A stretch of DNA of 64,000 nucleotides from Cercis canadensis (GCA_003255065.1 QAOA01006931.1:1941542-2005541), one strand, 5' to 3'. Numbered from the stretch's first letter, positions 27,501-40,047 are shown. Notes: a model not told the origin generated them from the letters alone. Numbers and translations: made by a program.

Positions 27501-27556
27501 GCAGAGAGAAGGGACTTCGCGGCCCTAGAAGCGGATCTGCAAACCGGAGAGGTCAT
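24547..27556 (-). CDS. nucleoside diphosphate kinase, organellar type (NDPK3/NDPK4-like)
   Basis: Transfers the terminal phosphate of ATP to NDPs through a phospho-histidine. Seven exons join in frame: 27475-27556, 26545-26682, 25674-25711, 25329-25379, 24976-25143, 24772-24884 and 24547-24670. They encode 237 residues, the usual length for the organellar class. The first ~85 residues ([20 protein letters not shown], Arg/Ser/Ala-rich, then a hydrophobic stretch [16 protein letters not shown]) look like a mitochondrial or dual-targeting presequence with a membrane-type segment. The catalytic domain begins at [16 protein letters not shown] (about residue 88), and the active-site [12 protein letters not shown] places the phosphorylated His at about residue 201. 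An AAACCCTA telo-box lies upstream near 27857. Neighbouring UIEF and PH genes support AT4G23900 (NDPK4) as the counterpart. Confidence 0.92.
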
Positions 27557-29412
27557 CTTCAACGGCCAGAGGTTCCGCTTAGAGAGAATGGGAGATGGAT
27601 TAAGGAAGACGAGCAGGAGTGGAAAATGCGACAATGAACAATGTGTGATAGTGAGACTGCGGATGCGATGCTATATAACTAACATTGTGAATTGATTGGT
27701 CCCTCGCGGCTCGCGTTATTCTTTCTGCAAGAAATTTTCTTTTTCTAAAAAAAAAGAAAGAATTATTTTCATTTTTAGTGCTTTACTTTGATACGTGTGC
27801 CTCGTCTTGTCTGTGTGGATTTGCGCTGTGCTGTTTCTGACTTTACTAGTTAGGTCAAACCCTAACCAAACCCACGTGATATCGTATGACATATCAATAT
27901 AATCCGGCTGAGCTAACTGGCTACCGGTTCCTCTCAAGTGATCATCTTTGCGGTTCGTTCTGGTGCTGACTATTTGACACCCTGTTGTTTCTGGATTTGT
28001 TCGTCGCATTTGATGTATGGTAAATCAAATTGTATTCCTTACTCCTTACGCTTACAGAAAGATCAAATTGAAAGCGTCTTGTTAGTGTTCGTCCCAGCAT
28101 TAACAGGAAAGTTTCCTTTTTCTGCTTTTTCTAGAAAGAACTTTGAATTGAACTTACAATCGAGTGATATACTTCCAATTACGAAACTATGTTCAGCATT
28201 CTTCCTCTCAAGCTGACTCAAATAGTCAAGTATATCCAAGTCCAGTTGTAGTAATAAGCCTCTTATAATCTTAAATACTTGTAAACAAAAATGTAAACAG
28301 AACAATTTTGGGACTTCATCAAATATACTTAACCAAGGAAGAAAAGAGAGAGAGAGAGAGAGAGATAATTCTCTTTATGGTTTCTTTTGTTCTGGAAAGT
28401 GATATATGAAATTTCTCCGCTTGTCAATACTTTACTTGATCTGGAGAAGAAGAACCAATTCCCATTTCCTCTCCAAATGGAAAACCTCTTTCAGTTGAAG
28501 GACAACAGAATTTTTTTTTAGAAAAAAAGCAAATGGGGAAGGCAAAAAGGTTCTTGGGGGTATCTCACGGTGCTTTGCCTACTTGTAACAAGATGCTCGC
28601 AAGGTTCATGTCGTGGATATTATTTTGTACACATAAAAATATAATTGAAAATTAAAGAGATCCTACAAAAATGAAAAAAATAAGGATCAGTCACTTGTGG
28701 GCTTGTCATGACTCATGATCATCAATATAAAAATCAGAATATGCTTGTTTGGCTCCGAATTTAAACATGCTGAGATTCTCTTATTTGCTTGATCTGTACC
28801 TTCTTCTCCCTTGTGTATCTAGAACATGAAAGAACAAGAAGTTTGGCCGTAAAACAAAAGCCACAAAGCTCTTTCTCACTGAAAACTAGTACTCCTTCCG
28901 TTGAGCATACTCCCCTGAAATTTGACTCTCACTTTTTGCAGCGAGTTGGATGCTTTCCCCATTATTTATTTTACTTCTGGAATTAGCACAAAACTCCTTC
29001 GCTCCTGCTTGTCTGCTTGGTGACTTGTACTTCTGGCGATGACTACCATAAAAGGTGGCAAGACATATGAGGATTATAACAGATAAAATCTCAGTTTGAT
29101 GACCAGATTTTGAACATGTGCATGCGATCATCCTTTATCCCTTTGCCCTGCTTTTCAAACCAGTGCGTCTTCTAGTTACTCAACCATCAACCACGTTCAT
29201 TACATTGAAGTTTTCAATTCTTTTGCATACTATAATCTTTCTGTGGAAACGAAAGAAAAGAAACTGAGAAATGAACAACCTATAATGCTAACCATGAAAA
29301 AGGGCTCCTCCCAACAGGAAAGAATTATAACACCATTCTGCTTGCAGAGTTTATTAATTAAGGGCTACATTATGCGTAAAACGCATTCCAACAGCATATA
29401 TCATATTTAGTA
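27557..29412. other. NDPK upstream region and intergenic DNA
   Basis: Holds the NDPK promoter (telo-box AAACCCTA near 27857) and then ordinary intergenic sequence. A GA microsatellite occurs near 28346-28364. Short open frames around 28063-28305 and 28789-29131 have no recognisable product. Confidence 0.5.
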
Positions 29413-29417
29413 TTTAT

Positions 29418-29766
29418 TGTTAAGCAGCCATGCCACGTGGACTTAGTGGACAAAGGCTAGCTTAGCTGGTGACTATTAGTTAGATAGTTAGTTAGGTTAG
29501 CTGGTATTGTTAAGCAAGTTAGTTATGCCACGTCAGCTTTATTAGTGCTGAAATGTAATTATCGTGTGTGATCATTCTGTTATAAAAGGAATGATGATGT
29601 ACTTGATTCATTTAATCAGAGAAAATATTATTCTGACTTTTCTTTCTTCTCTATTCTCTCTCTCTCTCCCCTTCTTCTCTTCTTGGTTTCTGGTTTGATC
29701 TGATACACTTTCTACTTCATTGCTCCTTTGTGTTCTTCATTCTGGAAACTATACACACATCTTTCA
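29418..29766 (+). repeat. 5' LTR of the Copia element (349 bp)
   Basis: Starts TGTTAAGCAG and ends ATCTTTCA. A TATAAAAG box lies at 29581-29588 and probably drives the element. It carries an extra GTTA-type 4-bp unit in the TAGTTAGATAGTTAGTTAGG stretch that the 3' LTR lacks. Confidence 0.96.
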
Positions 29767-29778
29767 TGGTATCAGAGC
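29767..29778 (+). other. Copia primer-binding site
   Basis: TGGTATCAGAGC directly follows the 5' LTR. It is complementary to the 3' end of initiator methionine tRNA, the standard primer of plant Copia elements. Confidence 0.95.
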
Positions 29779-29786
29779 AAGAATCA

Positions 29787-32700
29787 ATGGCAGATCACAC
29801 TTCAACTTTAGTGACTCCATTGAGGGAAACAACGAATCTACCAACCTTTGGACAATCGCTCACCATCAAGCTTGATCGAGGTAATTTCTTGATCTGGCGA
29901 AATCAGTTACTTAATATTGTAATTGCTAATGGATACGAAGATATTCTTGATGGAACAACTCCGTGTCCAAAACGTTTTCTTGAAAATCAAACACCAAACC
30001 CAGAGTATGTGCTCTGGCAAAGGCAAAATCGCCTTGTAATGAGTTGGATATATGCCTCTCTTACTGAATCAGTCATGACTCAGATCATGGCCTATGACAC
30101 TGCAAGTGCGATCTGGGCGTCTCTTGCTGAGAGCTTTGCTTCCACATCTCGTGCTAGAGTTATGGAATTGAAACTCCAACTTCAAACCACACGCAAGGGA
30201 GGTCTAGGATTGTGGGATTATTTCCTTAAAATTAGGAATATTTGTGATAATCTACGAGTTATTGGAGAAATTGTTAGTCAGGATGACCAAATCATGGCCA
30301 TATTGGCTGGATTGGGATTTGAATACAATGCTATGGTAGCACATGCAAGTTTCGAGTGTTTGACAGTTGAGGCACTGCAAAGTCACTTGCAAACTTTTAA
30401 GAAACGTCTTGAAAGACAAAGATCAGTGGATGAGCAAATTCTAATTCAAGCAAATGCAACCACTTTTAATCACCAGAAAGGTAAGAAAAAGTTTTACCAG
30501 AATTAGCATTATCAGAATCAGAATTCTCAGGGTTCTCAGCCAAATTTTGGCAATAATGCTTCAAACTTCAGTCATGGGCATTCTCGTTCATTCTCTGGTC
30601 AAGGCAGTCAGTTTAGCAAGAACAAGTTTGGTCAGGGCAATAATTCTACTGGAAAGCCCCAGTGTCAAATTTGTCTTAAGATTGGTCATATGGCTACATA
30701 TTGTTGGCATAGGTTTGATAATGGGTTTCAACCAAGAATGGCTCAAAATAGCTCACCACAGGGTCAGAATGCACAAGCTATGGTCGCTGGGCCTGGACTT
30801 CTTGGTGACATTCCATGGTTTCTAGATACATGTGCTACTCACCATGTCACATCAGATTTGAGCAATATGTCTCTGCATAATCCATTCACTGGAAATGACA
30901 AGGTCATTGTTGGCAATGGTAAGGGTCTTCCTGTGTTACATACTGGTTTTGCTTCCATTTCAACATCTAACAGGCCTTTTATTCTCAATAATATCCTTCA
31001 TGTGCCCAAGATCACTGCTAATCTAGTTAGTATGCAGAAACTTTGTCAAGATAATCATGCTTATGTTGAGTTTTATCCTTCTTGTTTTCTTGTGAAGGAC
31101 CAGAAAACACAGGAGACTCTTCTTCAAGGAAAGCTTGATCGAGGTCTATATCGAGTAATGTCTACACTGGCCTCTAGTCATACTAATGCTGCTACTGCTT
31201 TTCAAGTCTTTAGTTCTCATTCACAAACCGATCAGTCAAGTTTACAGCTTTGGCATAATCGCCTTGGTCATCCCTCCATTGAGGTTGTAAATAGAGTGTT
31301 GTTGCAATCTCATTTACCTACCTATAGTTTCAATAAAAGACCTATTTGTAGTTCCTGTCAGCTAGCCAAGAGCCATAAACTTCCCTTTGTACGTTCTACT
31401 TCTAAGGCAATCAAACCATTTGCTTTAATACATGCTGATTTATAGGGTTCTCCTTCATGCATTTCTGTTAATGGTGCCTGTTATTTCTTGTTGTTAGTTG
31501 ATGACTATAGTAGGTTTTGTTGGTTATATCTACTGCAATCTAAGAGTGAAACTCTTACTATGTTTCAACTCTTTCAAGCTATGGTTGAGAGACAATTTGA
31601 ATGTAAAATTCAATGCATTCAATCTGATTTTGGTGGGGAGTTTGAAGCCTTTGATAAATTGGTAAGTCAACTAGGCATACAACATTAGTTTTCCTGTCCT
31701 TACACTCCGGAACAAAATGTTAGGGTAGAAAGGAAAAATCAACAGGTGGTTGAGGTTGGGTTATCTCTTCTTCTCACTGCAGGCATGCCTACCAAGTACT
31801 GGAATTTTGCTTTTCAGACAGCTGTTTATCTTATCAATAGGTTACCTACTTCTGCTCTTCAGTTTAACACTCCTTATAGATTGTTTTATCAAAAAGATCC
31901 AGATATATCTTAGCTTAGAACTTTTGGTTGTTTGTGTTTTCCGTGCCTTAGACCTTACAGGGCTCACAAATTGGAAAATAGATCCAGTGTGTGCTGCTTC
32001 CTTGGCTATAGTAACAAGCATAAAGGCTTCCTCTGTCTAGACATGGACTCAAAACATGTCTATGTCTCAAGACATGTGGTTTTTGCAGAAGATACTTTCC
32101 CTTTTAAAGCTCAACCAGGGTCTCTTCTTCACATTCTCCTCAAGATGCCATTCTGCCTCTTTCCCTTCCAGTACAAACCCTTCCATTAATATCTCCTTCC
32201 CCTTTACCTTCTGTTGTTTCTCCTGACTTATCACCTGTTAGCTCTCTTAGTCCTTTGTCTTCTGCATCAGGTCACTCTCCCATGCCAGTCTTACCTGAAG
32301 TAAATTCCTCCTTACCATCTGTCCCTCCTGCTCCTACTCGCATGGTTACTCGCAGTCAACATGGTATTTTTAAACCAAAAGTGTTTACAACTGCTACTCC
32401 TTCTCCTTTGATTGAGCCATCTACTTATAAACAAGCTGTGCGATTTCCCTGTTGGCAGGAGGCTATGACAACTGAGTTTGCAGCCTTGCAAAAGAATAAC
32501 ACATGGGTCTTAGTGCCTTGTCCTTCACAGAAGAATGTGGTTGGCTGCAGATGGGTGTATAAACTCAAATATAAACAAGATGGTTCCATTGAAAGGTATA
32601 AGGCCAAATTAATGGCTCAAAGGTTCACTCAAACTTATGGGTTGGACTATTTTGACACGTTTAGTCCTGTTGTTAAACCTGCTACTATTAGAGTGGTTCT

Positions 32701-33998
32701 CACCATTGCTTTGGCTCATAATTGGTCAGTCCAACAACTTGATGTTAACAATGCCTTTCTTAATGGGGATTTAGCAGAAGAGGTGTACATGCGACAGCCT
32801 CCAGGCTTTGAAGATCCTCATTTGTCTCATCATGTGTGTAAGTTACAAAAGGCCCTTTATGGCTTAAAACAAGCCCCTGGCGCTTGGTTTACCAAACTCA
32901 GAACTACCTTGGTGACTTGGGGATTTGTTTGCACAGTCTCGGATAATTCTCTGTTTGTCTTTACTTCTGCACAGACTATTCTGTTTCTGCTGGTATATGT
33001 TGATGACATCATCTTGATTGGTAATGACAAACAAGTTATTCAATCTCTCATCACTTCATTGAATGCTCAGTTCTCTCTTAAGGATCTTGGTTCTTTACAT
33101 TATTTTCTAGGCATAGAGACTACTTGGCTTCCGCATGCACTTCATCTGTCTCAAACAAAGTATGTCACTGATTTATTGCAAAAGGCTGGTCTTACTGACT
33201 CTAAACCAGTTCTCACACCTATGGTAAGCTCTCACATCTTGTCCCTTACTCATGGGATGCCTCTGCCTAATCCTACTCTTTACCGTAGTCTTGTTGGTGC
33301 CTTACAGTATTGCACCATTACAAGGTCTGACATTGCTTACACAGTTAATAGGTTGTGTCAGTTTTTTAGTTGTCCTATTGATGAGCACCTTAAGGCAGTC
33401 AAACGTGTGCTTAGGTACCTCAAAGGCACTCTTCACTTTGGTCTCACCTTCACTCAAGCTACCTCTCTTCCTTTGGTGGCTTATTCTGATTCTGACTGGG
33501 CTGGCTGTCCTGATGACAGGTGCAGCACCAGTGGTCATGCTGTCTTCTTTGGGCACAGTCTTGTGTCTTGGTGTTCAGGGAAACAAAAGGTGGTTTCCAG
33601 GTCTAGTACTGAGGCTGAGTACATGGCGTTGGCTAATGCTACCTCTGAGATACAGTGGTTACAGTCCCTTCTCTGAGAGCTGCATTTTCCTCTTCCTCAG
33701 GTGCCTTTACTGCTCTGTGATAACATCAGTGCAACCTTTCTTGCTGCCAATCCAGTGCTGCATGCTCGCACAAAGCATATTGAAATTGACTATCATTTTA
33801 TTCGAGAGAAGGTGCAAGATAGGTCTCTTAAGCTTTGTCACATTCCCTCTCTTGATCAGGCTGCTGACATGCTTACCAAACCATTGTCTACTGCCTCTTT
33901 CTTGCTCAACAGGTCCAAATTAACAGTTCTTCCTCGTCCTATTAATTTGAGGGGGGATGTTAAGCAGACATGCCACGAGGACTTAGTGGACAAAGGCT
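29787..33998 (+). pseudogene. broken Copia gag-pol polyprotein
   Basis: Domains in order: UBN2-type gag (29787-30503), CCHC zinc knuckle (30663-30704), protease motif, GAG-pre-integrase and integrase (about 31240-31900), reverse transcriptase with YVDD at 32996-33007, and RNase H (about 33480-33670). Breaks: in-frame stops at 30504-30506 (TAG), 31443-31445 (TAG), 31686-31688 (TAG), 31911-31913 (TAG) and 33674-33676 (TGA), plus a one-base frame change near 32120-32126. The protease triad, normally D-[ST]-G, reads D-T-C because codon 30831-30833 is TGT. The stop positions fit C-to-T or G-to-A transitions, as expected for methylated silent elements (inference). The frame after the last stop continues into the 3' LTR. 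Confidence 0.93.
33947..33957 (+). other. Copia polypurine tract
   Basis: TTGAGGGGGGA lies immediately before the 3' LTR and would prime plus-strand synthesis. Confidence 0.9.
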
Positions 33999-34302
33999 AG
34001 CTTAGCTGGTGACTATTAGTTAGATAGTTAGGTTAGCTGGTATTGTTAAGCAAGTTAGTTATGCCACGTCAGCTTTATTAGTGCTGAAATGTAATTATCG
34101 TGTGTGATCATTCTGTTATAAAAGGAATGATGATGTACTTGATTCATTTAATTAGAGAAAATATTATTCTGACTTTTCTTTCTCCTCTATTCTCTCTCTC
34201 TCTCCCCTTCTTCTCTTCTTGGTTTCCGGTTTGATCTGATACGCTTTCTGCTTCATTGCTCCTTTGTGTTCTTCATTCTGGAAACTATACACACATCTTT
34301 CA
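33958..34302 (+). repeat. 3' LTR of the Copia element (345 bp)
   Basis: Same TG...CA boundaries as the 5' LTR. It differs by seven substitutions and lacks a 4-bp unit. It is followed by the target duplication TTTAT. Confidence 0.96.
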
Positions 34303-34510
34303 TTTATAATTCAATTTACATAACGCATTATCAAGGCCAAAGTTACTCATTTTTCGTGCATATGCATTTGCAGAACTTTCTTTGTCATACTTAAAGCCCA
34401 GTTATAATTCGCATAATGTGGAAGATCAGTAAATTGTAAGGTTAGTGACACAATGAGAGAGAATAAATTAGTCCTAGAACAGGCAAGAAACTCAGAAAAA
34501 AAAAAATAAA

Positions 34511-34592
34511 AAAAAAATCATTATTTTCTATTCAATTACTGTACNAAAAAATAATAATAAAAAAATCATTATTTTCTATTCAATTACTGTAC
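34511..34592. repeat. 34-bp exact duplication around a single N (assembly overlap)
   Basis: The string from AAAAAAATCATTATTTTC to ATTACTGTAC at 34511-34544 recurs exactly at 34559-34592. The N at 34545 and a short A/T filler lie between the copies. This again looks like abutted, overlapping contig ends. Confidence 0.75.
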
Positions 34593-34688
34593 AGAAAAAC
34601 AATCAAAAAATTTCATGACATCAGTGTAATATTTACACATGTAGAGGTCAACCCATATCAAGCTTACCGAAGATGTGTAAAAATTATA

Positions 34689-37615
34689 TCACATCTCGAT
34701 TGAACCATTAACTGATGTCTCAGTATCAGACTTCAATTTGCGGTCAGTTTGTAAAGCTGATAACCAAGAGTCCACCTGAAAGAGCAAGAACGAAGGGAAA
34801 TCAGGTCATGCAATGAAAAACTAGGGGATGTCGATGCAAATTATTTAGAAGTTGTCTGCACAGTGAAGATATAATAAAGAACTACTTCAAGGAAACCTAA
34901 AATTTTAACTTGACACACCTGTATTTTAGAATTGCTTGAGCACTCATATCGTAATCCTTGACGAGTTAAAATATAAAATGCATATTGTGTTTCATCATCC
35001 TCGCGTTTAAAACTTGCTAGGCGCCCAACTTCAACAATATCAGATAGAAGGGTGGAATCCTGAGGGCTTAGATCTGCATTTTTCACCCTTTATCAGCAAA
35101 CAGACAGGATACTTTGCAAATGAAACCCAATCCTTTGGAAGCTTGAGAATGATATATATTTGATAGCTTCAACCATGTGCAAATTTACTTTAGAGTCCAA
35201 ATAAATGTCCTATTCAAGGGTTTCTGATGCTTAGCTCAATGTCAGAAATATTAGACATCTTTTAACAGTATGGCAATGAAGTATCAGTAAGAGATACTAA
35301 ATTGTTTGTAAAAAGTAAATTATAGCGAACTTAAACACTGAGAAAGAAACTCAGAGCAAGTATAGGAAAATTAACTAATCCAAGAGAGAGCAGGAAGGGT
35401 TCCAAAGTTGCAAGGAATATATTATAAACAATTATTTGGCAAGTAACAAGTCTTATGATGAAAAGAGAATTGCAGAAAATTGGTGGTTAGGAGGCTTCCT
35501 ATACTTTTGGTATCGAATTCACCCACTGATCGGAAAATTACCAAATGAATCTAAAGATGAAGAAGGGTTCAGCCCAGTAAATCTAGACGTTCTGGCAACT
35601 ACTATAAAATGCATTTAACTAGAAAGTGAAGATCAAGTTACTCATTATCACACATCTGTGCCACAAATTTCAGAGGCATGTATTAATGAAGCATCAAACA
35701 GCTTCCTACGTGGTCATACTTATACACACACATCCATCACCAAGAAAAAGTGAGAGAGAGAGAGAGATATTACGACAGCAACTTTAATTAATAGTAGTTG
35801 GACTGCTGCAAGCAAAGCAAAGCAAACAAAGAAACCCACACATGATTCATATCAAGTACAATAACAAACAGAATCAATAATAATAGAAAAATTAGAGAAT
35901 TAGAGAATTGATAAGCACATATTTGGCTTATTCTACATTTTGTCATCGAGTTTTCTTACATGCATTATAGAACTAGCATTAAAGGTTTTCATTGAATACA
36001 CAAAAGAGAAAAAAACTTCAGTCAGTATGAACCCAAATAATAGAGAGGCGTGAGGGAAGAATAAAGGGATTATAGCACAAGATTTACTGCTTTATAGTTA
36101 AGTATGCTAATCTAAAAAACAAAATAATCATGAAAGAAAAAAAACCTAACCAGGGAAAAACATTTTAGAGTTACTATGAGATTTAAGTCTCTAAAAAGCA
36201 AAATCCATCTGGTTAAGTGTTACACTAAGATCTATTGTTCCTTTGCAATGAAAATAGGACTTAGTACCAGAAGAAGTGACAGAGGGAGAGAGAAGGAAAC
36301 CAATAAACTAAATTACCTGTACATAATAAATATAAAAATAGGCATGCTCCATGGAGAACAACAAAGCGAGGAAGCCAATCATCTATATCAGTATCATCTA
36401 TAGGTGGGGGTTCTCCTGGTAGTGCTGTCCACCTCTACACACAAAATTATAGGCAAATCAGAACTGAACTTTTAGGTAAACAACATAATGAAGCACAAAC
36501 AGATGCAAAGTAAAACAATAGAGGTTTGGATGGTCGGTACAGTTCGAATGTGTAAATAGCCAGTTAGACGAGCTGACCGCAAAATTTCATCAATATGTTC
36601 CAACCTGTGTGAAAGAAAAAGATTTCAATGACAAATATTTATGGAAAACACAATTGCATCTCTTAAGGTATATAATATCTCCCAGCATAAGGTTAAGAGC
36701 AGAGCTGGGTAAAGATTAAACAGGGAAATTTGCCTGGTTTCTCAGTGTAGCAATTTCAACTCCCAAGAAGACTAAAAGTAGCTTCTTATTTTACACCACG
36801 AAGGAATCACTAATAAGGAGATAAGTAATGACTAATGAAAGATAAAAGAGGATTGGACTTCATTTTTATCCTTATAACTAAAACAGGTCACACATGCATA
36901 TGTCTAGACTCCAAATCTAAATTAATGCTTGATTGAAATGTCTGAAATCCAAACACTGTTTTTTCAATGTCCTCAGTTTTCTATCAACAAGAGAGAGGGA
37001 GAGAGACACACAAACACAACAGAAACGTAACCAAAAGCAAACTGCTCACTGATGAGAAATTATAACAATATTACAAGACCAGACAAAAGCGCCCATAATA
37101 GTCCAAAGTTACACATCACTCACTGAGCTTTCAAGTGAGCTTCCCTCTCTTCTACATCAGCAAGTTCTGATCGAAGTGACTCTACTTCTGCAGCTGTTAG
37201 TACAACCTACAAACAATAAATTTGTGTCAGTAAGAGATATAAGAAACTTTGCCAATGACGAAAGATATACTGCCCAAAAGCGGCTCAAAGCAAACCTTTT
37301 CCTCACCACCAGTACTGGAACTCCATGGCAGCCCCCGTAGAGTAAAGAAGTTCAACATGAAAGCAGCCCTTAGTTTTCTTGGAGTCCACTGGGTACGAAA
37401 GGACCTAAACTAAGCTAGATTGAGAAACTGATTTCAAAAATCAAATTCTTAGTTAAGATTTTTTTTTTCTTGTTCATCAGGAAACAATACCTTGAAGATT
37501 TATCAGTTCTAGGTTCTGAATTAGATGATGTTCTGTTCTCAATAGATTCTGCACTTGATGATGGAGTCTGAAAGTGATCAGGGATGACCTTTATTTTCCC
37601 AAGACCATCATCCAT
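34689..37615 (-). CDS. coiled-coil and pleckstrin-homology domain protein (AT4G23895-like)
   Basis: Seven exons join in frame: 37491-37615, 37296-37404, 37124-37206, 36541-36604, 36317-36434, 34919-35073 and 34689-34775. They encode 246 residues. The N-terminus (about 1-45) is Ser/Thr-rich and probably disordered. Residues about 80-115 form a coiled coil (ESLRSELADVEEREAHLKAQ). A PH domain occupies about 121-235, from GYLHIRTRWTALPGE to the invariant C-terminal helix Trp in VDSWLSALQ (W222). PH domains bind phosphoinositides or proteins, so a membrane-associated signalling or trafficking role is likely, but the ligand is unknown. A GTATC donor near 38555 indicates a 5' UTR intron. The gene is head to head with NdhS, with the Copia element just beyond its 3' end. 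Confidence 0.88.
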
Positions 37616-39134
37616 GAAATTGCGCTCTTAAAGAAGGAAGCGCAAGCCTATAGCAGACGCGAAAAAAGGATGATAAGTGTAAAGGATAAATTAACTTAAA
37701 ACAGTAACAAACACATAAATTCCTCTACGGTATCACTTCTTTTAACTAGGTCATATGTTGCTAACCAGTTTTGTTCAGCGTACCAGATGTCAAGACGGTT
37801 CACCAACATATATAGAGGGTTTACATTCTTTTATAATAAATTGAAAAATCTAATGATATCATAGAAACCCCCTTCAAGGGATTAAAAACAAAGCTTGCGT
37901 ACAAACTCCAGCTACCGAGACAGGTAAATTGTTAGACCAGCCAAAACCTGCAGGTAATAACTGTCCAAGCAGACTTGCTGTTTAAACTATTAAAACGAGT
38001 TTGCTCCATAGAGAGCATAAAGAATGTGCTAACTGCTGATCACTTGGGACCAAGAATTCAAGTGCTCACCTATAATACTTTGGAGGAAAGACAGTTAATG
38101 ACAGCTATCCTGCAAGGGATCAACTATAGCCCTCAACCTCATTCATCACCTTAATCAATGGAACTCAGAATCGGAAATAGATTGGTCCAGAAAGAAAAAA
38201 AAAAAACTTCATTTCACCTGAAAACGATAAAAAAAAATAATAATAATACTTGAACCACAAAAAAAAAATTAATTAGTGTAAAAGCGAAAGCAACTCAAGG
38301 TTCAGACTTGATGAAGCTATATTTGCTGATTCAATAACCCCAACCCTACAATATAGGAAAGATCTCGGATAAAAGCAATATTGTGTGTATCAATCGTTCA
38401 TGTGGAATAGAACACACGCAAAGCTAAATTCTTCAATAAAAACAACGATACATCAATTAAATTGAGCACATCGTAGACAAGTTATAGCCTTCGAAGATTA
38501 AATTTAAGAATACAGAAAAAATAAAATAAAAAGTAGAAAGTTAATTGTTGATACCGTGGTAGGAGAGTCCTTTTAGAAAGAAGAACAAGGGAGCTGATGA
38601 AGGAGACTTTCCTTGGCGCATGTAGTTTTGACTCGAAGCCAATGACACGACTGTTCGGTATTAGTAGTTTAGTATTTCACTGCGCTTCCTATCTGTAGCG
38701 GTTATAGCTGAATGACGCTTTTGCCCATCCTTTCCTCCTACTCCCTACCGCATTGGTATTTCGCACTCATGACTCACCATATATAATATGATAGAGAGGA
38801 AAAAGGCAAACAATATATACCGATGGTAGTGGATTGATGAGGGCATAGTTGTAAATCCAATATCCATACAATAATATGCCTAGATCATTATCTTATTGTA
38901 ATGTAAACGATAAATACAAGTAATCAGAAAACATTATGATAAAGATTGAATTGAAATGACCGTTTTGCACCTGTTAAGTCTCGCCTTTACTGAGTGCAAA
39001 AAAGTTATTTTAATCAATAATCACTGTTCATAATTTCTGAATTTAGTAACCAAAAATAAAATTAATAATCAATGTCAACATTTGATAATATCCTGAAAGA
39101 GATCTTAACTAATCTGGAGCATGAAGCGGAAAAG

Positions 39135-39179
<45 letters not shown>
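39135..39179. repeat. (TA)n microsatellite
   Basis: About 22 uninterrupted TA dinucleotides, probably polymorphic in length. It lies in the spacer between two divergent genes. Confidence 0.95.
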
Positions 39180-39181
<2 letters not shown>

Positions 39182-39822
39182 ATCTGTTGCGTTGGTTCAC
39201 CAAATAATTTAAAAGGGTGAAAATGATTTTGATACTCCTTATTCGTTTTTCTGTCACAACTAATGCGTCCTTTAAATTCGTTCGTCATACCATAAACATA
39301 TTCAATACTCCATGCAAACATCAGTAACTATGATATAATTAATCTCAAGTTCCAAATTATCGAACACAGCTTGAACCACCTTGTTGCCTCTTAACAACAT
39401 GTAGAGAACTGATAATCGTTTCCAGCATATTCGTTGCTCTTTTTCTTTTCAGAAATTGTACCTCAATCATATATGTATATTATCATTTCTTACAATACAA
39501 ACCCCAGCTGAATATAAATCTTAGTTTAAAATGAGAAATTGTTAAAAAATAAATGAATACAACATAACTCTTCTCTCTATTGGTCTGACTCCCACTCCCA
39601 CAACACAACTACTCCCAAAAATAATGATCAGACCATACTGTTGTGAGTAATAATTTCTCAAGAAAAAAGGCCCAGCCCACCTAGTGGACCAAGGAAGGAT
39701 AGTGGGGTCATTGATGGCTTAAGCATCTCCTAAGCAGCCGCAACGTAGTGTTCTTACGATGACCNCCCCCCCCCCCCCCCAAACAAAAAAAGAAAGTAAA
39801 CAGAAAACTAAATCCCACATAA

Positions 39823-39943
39823 CCTGATGCGCTCTGTGGTCAGGATTAGATGAGGCAGGTTTCGTAAAGTTGTACGAGCAAATAGTTTCCTGATGCGCTT
39901 TGTGGTCAGGAATCAGGATTAGATGAGGAAGGTTTCGTGAAGT
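39823..39943 (+). repeat. imperfect ~50-bp tandem repeat upstream of NdhS
   Basis: CCTGATGCGCTCTGTGGTCA begins copy one (39823-39870), and CCTGATGCGCTTTGTGGTCA begins copy two (39889-39943). Both continue with AGGATTAGATGAGG(C/A)AGGTTTCGT. Copy two has a small insertion that repeats AATCAGG. A weaker third relative (TGTGGTGAGGAGTAGACGAGGAAG) lies near 39984. The repeat sits in the promoter or leader of NdhS. Confidence 0.85.
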
Positions 39944-40047
39944 ATAGTTTTCTTAAGGAGATAGGACTCTATAAGAGGGTTCTATGTGGTGAGGAGTAGA
40001 CGAGGAAGCTTTCCAGATGCTGGCGTTTGTTTATTAAACAGGTACCA

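Larger units (their letters stand above)
29413..34307 (+). mobile_element. full-length Ty1/Copia LTR retrotransposon, coding-defective
   Basis: A complete insertion bounded by the 5-bp target duplication TTTAT (29413-29417 and 34303-34307). It has two LTRs with TG...CA ends, a primer-binding site, a polypurine tract and one gag-pol region in Copia order (gag, protease, integrase, reverse transcriptase, RNase H). The LTRs differ by seven substitutions and one 4-bp indel over about 345 bp, about 2%, so the insertion is fairly recent. The coding region nevertheless carries several stops and one frameshift. The element sits in the gap between the NDPK and PH-domain genes and ends about 380 bases from the stop codon of the PH gene, which is transcribed in the opposite direction. 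Confidence 0.97.
37616..40047. other. head-to-head promoter region between PH and NdhS genes
   Basis: Contains the 5' UTR intron and leader of the PH gene up to about 38640 and, beyond that, the presumed promoters of both divergent genes. It also holds a long TA microsatellite (39135-39179), a C-run after an N (39765-39780) and an imperfect tandem repeat just before NdhS. No extra gene is visible. Confidence 0.55.

Noticed and set aside
33252-33923. 223-codon frame overlapping the Copia RNase H region
   Set aside because: It is an out-of-frame shadow. The frame carrying the RT and RNase H motifs is the true one.
39766-39780. A functional poly-C or G-quadruplex tract
   Set aside because: It follows an N directly, and homopolymer length there is unreliable.
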